Shown here: piece by piece, positions 61,801 to 64,000 of the stretch
Layout: the number at the start of each line of letters is the position of its first letter
Numbering within the stretch: position 1 is the first letter of the stretch
Assembly (NCBI GenBank): GCA_013397865.1
Contig: VZTI01004088.1
Span: forward strand, 499,600-563,599
Direction of reading: 5' to 3'
Length of the DNA: 64,000 bases
From: Struthidea cinerea
Taxonomy: Eukaryota > Chordata > Aves > Passeriformes > Corcoracidae
Notes under the pieces: generated by a model
Database searches by the model: none
Told to the model about the DNA's origin: nothing
The model's input: the letters and a program-made list of their open reading frames with translations, nothing else
Program-made: the position numbers and the translations under genes

Positions 61801-62736
61801 CTGAGATAACTCTTGGAAGAGCCACATCTGCTGCAGAAGCTGACATGGTCCTCTCTTTAATTCTTATTCCTTCAAAGCTGGGAGCCAAGCCTGCTATTTC
61901 AATACTGTTCCTTTTCTGCAGCTGAGCATGGCGTGCTGATGTTAGAGGTTCACTGACCTCCTGAAGAGAATGTGCCACAGGCAGGCTGTCTTCCTGAAAT
62001 GTCTGGACAGAATGGTGCACTCGCCTTGTGATGAGATCTGGATTGCTGCTGCTGATGTAGATGTGTCGTGAAAGGTCTGGAGTACTATTTGCAGGTCTTG
62101 GGTACGGGTATGGGGGAGGTGGTCGATAGACGTGAGTCTTCATTATATTTGGTGCTGGATAATCCTGAGCCTGCAGCTGCACATTTGTCAACTCAGGCAC
62201 ACTGACTGCCCCAACAACTGGGCGCTTTTCAGCAGGATAGGGATAGGGGGATTGACTGTGAAAGCTGTAGTTCAGGTTAAACGGATAATGGTTAGACTGC
62301 GGGGCAGCAAAGTGGGCATGTTCTCGAATTTCAGGCTGACTGTAAACTAAGGCATCAGGCCTGCTGTAAGCATAGGAGTTGCTGATGTTAAGATTTCTCA
62401 TTGAATGACTCTGCCTATCGGTGTGCACCATCCCCCTGTTGAGCTGTCTCATCACAGTCTCATAGTCTGGCGTGGGACGATAAGAAGGTGGTATTAGTGC
62501 ACTGTGTCTGTGTGATGGGACATAATCAGTTCTGGGGACATCACTTCCAGTAATGCTTGGGTTAGAGGACATGGGGGACGGCTGCAAATAATGCTGTGGA
62601 TTGTTCAAGGAGTTTGTGCTGTGTGCACTATAGACACTCCCATTGCGGATCCGACCACTGTAGTCATGAGGGCTTCTATCCAAGCTAGTCTGAGAGTGAC
62701 AGTAGTATCCATTCTGATTGCTCACAAAGAGGTTAT
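52757..62736 (-). CDS. PTPN21: PTPN21, tyrosine-protein phosphatase non-receptor type 21 (last seven coding exons)
   Basis: PTPN21 (PTPD1) is a cytosolic phosphatase with an N-terminal FERM domain, a long disordered linker and a C-terminal PTP domain; it associates with Src, KIF1C and the actin cytoskeleton (established). Seven minus-strand exons with phase-compatible GT/AG borders encode about 826 residues. These cover the linker and the complete catalytic domain, with RNRFQDVLPYDD (substrate loop), [13 protein letters not shown] (WPD-type loop with Glu), VHCSAGVGRTG (P-loop with catalytic Cys and Arg) and VQTLSQYTFVY (Q-loop region), ending FLKSSRLI like human PTPN21. PTPN14, the close paralogue, differs at these blocks (WPD, EGTKNRHPP, FLQNSRLI), so PTPN21 is favoured. 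Human PTPN21 has 1,174 residues, so about 350 FERM residues lie off the right edge. The gene converges on SPATA7. Confidence 0.96.
52886..53703 (-). other. PTPN21: PTPN21 intron before last exon
   Basis: GTGAGC to TTCTTCCAG. Nothing else recognised. Confidence 0.9.
53704..53864 (-). CDS. PTPN21: PTPN21 exon: catalytic P-loop
   Basis: 161 bases, phase 1 to phase 0, acceptor ending AACTTAATAG and donor GTGAGC. It encodes YLEEIQSVRRHTNSTADPKS then VLVHCSAGVGRTGVVILAEI and MIACLEHNE. The signature HCX5R(S/T) is intact, so the enzyme should be active. Confidence 0.97.
53865..54382 (-). other. PTPN21: PTPN21 intron between WPD-loop and P-loop exons
   Basis: GTAAGT to AACTTAATAG; the acceptor has a weak pyrimidine tract. 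Nothing else recognised. Confidence 0.88.
54383..54617 (-). CDS. PTPN21: PTPN21 exon: WPD-loop
   Basis: 235 bases, phase 0 to phase 1, acceptor TTTACTTTCAAG and donor GTAAGT. It encodes ESGREKSFRYWPRLGSRHNT through [20 protein letters not shown] and DLKGFL. The loop reads WPE, not the usual WPD. Confidence 0.96.
54618..54930 (-). other. PTPN21: PTPN21 short intron
   Basis: About 310 bases, GTGAGT to TTTCAAG. No repeats seen. Confidence 0.9.
54931..55059 (-). CDS. PTPN21: PTPN21 exon: PTP domain core
   Basis: 129 bases, phase 0 to phase 0, acceptor CTTTTTACAG and donor GTGAGT. It encodes ISVGGIEWDYIATQGPLQNT then CQDFWQMIWEQGIAIIAMVT and AEE, the YIATQGP and DFW..WEQ motifs of classical PTPs. 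Confidence 0.96.
55060..56298 (-). other. PTPN21: PTPN21 intron
   Basis: GTGAGA to TTTTTACAG. A short GA-rich tract lies near 56,165-56,200 (on the + strand). Nothing else recognised. Confidence 0.88.
56299..56520 (-). CDS. PTPN21: PTPN21 exon: start of PTP domain
   Basis: 222 bases, phase 0 to phase 0, acceptor CTGTCTTTCAG and donor GTGAGA. It encodes CKILEQRLEQGMVFTEYERI and the substrate-recognition block RNRFQDVLPYDDTRVELV, ending NNTGYINASHIK. Confidence 0.96.
56521..58860 (-). other. PTPN21: PTPN21 intron
   Basis: GTATGT to CTTTCAG. AT-rich; short frames only, none recognised. Confidence 0.88.
58861..58998 (-). CDS. PTPN21: PTPN21 exon: linker before the PTP domain
   Basis: 138 bases, phase 0 to phase 0, acceptor TTTCTCTTGCAG and donor GTATGT. 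It encodes GMKKNKNDAKKMGPLRLAAL, then NGLALTRMPLPDEGKEE and STRATNDER, as in human PTPN21. Confidence 0.95.
58999..61270 (-). other. PTPN21: PTPN21 intron
   Basis: GTAAGT to CTTGCAG. It includes a strongly purine-rich + strand stretch at about 60,655-60,790. No exon or repeat family recognised. Confidence 0.88.
61271..62736 (-). CDS. PTPN21: PTPN21 large linker exon
   Basis: 1,466 bases, entered in phase 1, acceptor TTTACTTTCAG, ending in phase 0 before GTAAGT. The first residues are NLFVSNQNGYYCHSQTSLDR. Conserved pieces include GRIRNGSVYSAHSTNSLNNP, IPPSYRPTPDYETVM, the PPPY-type motif in YRPPPPYPYPRP (a WW-domain ligand, inferred), NSTPDLSRHIYISSSNPDLI, an acidic SSEEEEEFEEE patch, SMSESDLTTSGRYR and KKRPVSDLLSGKKNIVEGLP. 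The frame starts by splicing, not at an internal start codon. Confidence 0.95.
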
Positions 62737-64000
62737 CTGAAAGTAAAGTTTAAGAACAATCTTTATGTCCAGGACATCAAACAAAGTTATCCTCTATTAA
62801 GACGTAGCTAAGGCAATGTTTGAGATTTTCAAAACCTCAATTATTCTAAGCTATGTATTGAAATGGGAAGGAAAAAACCCCAAACCAAAATCCCAGCTTT
62901 TCTGTTGTTGTTAATACCCAAGGTATATATACCAGAATAACCTATTATATTTATTTCAATGATGCAAATCCCCACGGGAAAACACTGTCTGTTTAAGAAT
63001 TATTTTCTTCTGCTTAGGATAGGTTTCCTAAGTTTCAGTCCAAGATAAAAAATGTCCATATCAATTTTAAACCACACCACTGAAAAAATGAATGTCTACA
63101 CCAGGTTTTGCACTAATGTAATCAGTTTGAATAGCAAAGAAAGAAAAAAAAAAAAAAACACAACAAAAAACAAAACAAAACGAAACAAAACTACCCCACG
63201 AAAACCATAGAAACAGCCCCATAACAACCAAACAGAAACCCTTGCTCTTCTCTCTTCTATTCCTTCAGGGCATACATATATCTAGTACCACAAGACCTCA
63301 AAAAAAAAAAAATCAAATTAACTTTTCTCCAGAAATTTTGGAGACAGTTTAAACTACCACCATATATTGTTCACACATTAACACATCCCTATTCTGATGG
63401 GTAAGAAAATGATCTAACAGTTCATACATCCAAGACACATTTAATAATTTCATTACCACTTCATTGGATGTACAATTTGCCAGTCCCCAGAAGAGAACAA
63501 TTCTGCCATTGCTGTAGATGCCTTCCATGATTCAGCTTTCTGGGTTCACCACAACAATTGCCACACTTATGTCAGTGAATTTGCTGACAATCAAATATCA
63601 TTTTATGAAAAAGATGTTCAAAAATTGCACTTGTGCTTGTAGTAGCAAGTACCCAACAATACTTCCAACACTCAACTGGAAAGAATTCAGCTACATTCTG
63701 AATGTAGCTGAATACCTGTATTTCATGAAGACCTGTGTAACTCTGTTCAGATAGAAAATGTGCTTATTCCCTTCCCAGTAAGCTGGCTTTTTAGAGTACT
63801 ATTTATCCAGCAGATTTGTAGGTCTGGAAAGTTCCTATCAAACTTCAGGAGACTGCAAAAGATTAGATTCAGCCCTTCAGGGTAGCACCTTTGTTAATTA
63901 AAGACACAATGTGTAACAATCAAAACAATGAGGGAAAGCAGCCATGACTCAGCTGTAGACCACTAAGGTAAGGAGTCTACATTGCTTGAGAATATTAGCT
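62737..64000 (-). other. PTPN21: PTPN21 intron, continuing past the window
   Basis: Intron upstream of the large linker exon. It holds a 15-base A run with AAAAC repeats (63,144-63,190), a 13-base A run (63,300-63,312) and a perfect 13-base hairpin (63,685-63,713). No FERM-domain exon is visible. Confidence 0.8.
63144..63190. repeat. Poly-A and AAAAC microsatellite
   Basis: Fifteen A residues followed by irregular AAAAC units in the PTPN21 intron. It may be the degraded tail of an old retroposed element, but no body is recognisable. Confidence 0.85.

Noticed and set aside
61169..62725. A 518-codon single-exon gene on the minus strand
   Set aside because: It is the PTPN21 linker exon read beyond its donor into the intron; its apparent start is an internal GTG, and the real exon continues to an acceptor at 62,737.
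52757..62736. Assignment to PTPN14, the close paralogue
   Set aside because: The WPE loop, KSSRLI end, linker text such as NGYYCHSQTSLDR, and the SPATA7 neighbour all fit PTPN21.

Overview
This window is nuclear DNA from a vertebrate, almost certainly a bird. The two recognisable genes are split into short exons with consensus splice sites. Two CR1 LINE fragments are present, the typical avian interspersed repeat, plus one solo LTR of an avian endogenous retrovirus type. There are no bacterial-style gene clusters, RNA genes or CRISPR arrays. Species cannot be read from the sequence. The gene order, SPATA7 forward and PTPN21 reverse, tail to tail, is the same as on human chromosome 14q31.

Layout: 1-1.4 kb is upstream flank. 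A CpG island (about 1.4-2.25 kb, interrupted by 367 Ns) is the SPATA7 promoter and probably holds its first exon. Eleven further SPATA7 exons lie on the + strand between 11,814 and 36,629, giving a conserved ciliary/photoreceptor protein of roughly 592 residues plus a very short exon 1. A weakly featured spacer follows from about 37.0 to 46.4 kb. From about 46.4 to 52.8 kb lies the probable long 3' UTR of PTPN21 (minus strand). The last seven coding exons of PTPN21 run from 52,757 up to 62,736 and encode the large linker exon and the whole tyrosine phosphatase domain. The FERM-domain exons lie beyond the right edge.

The two genes are neighbours, not a pathway unit: SPATA7 acts at the photoreceptor connecting cilium and PTPN21 is a cytosolic FERM phosphatase. 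I see no novel multi-gene system. The most useful finding is an apparent assembly error in the last SPATA7 exon. A 430-base stretch is present twice, perfectly repeated on either side of a single N, and this breaks the reading frame; counting it once restores a continuous frame to the stop. Other points of interest are a lineage-specific 11-residue acidic repeat in the SPATA7 C terminus, a perfect RFX X-box-like site at the edge of the promoter gap, a possible unassigned exon at 43.6 kb, and several perfect short hairpins and palindromes scattered through noncoding DNA.
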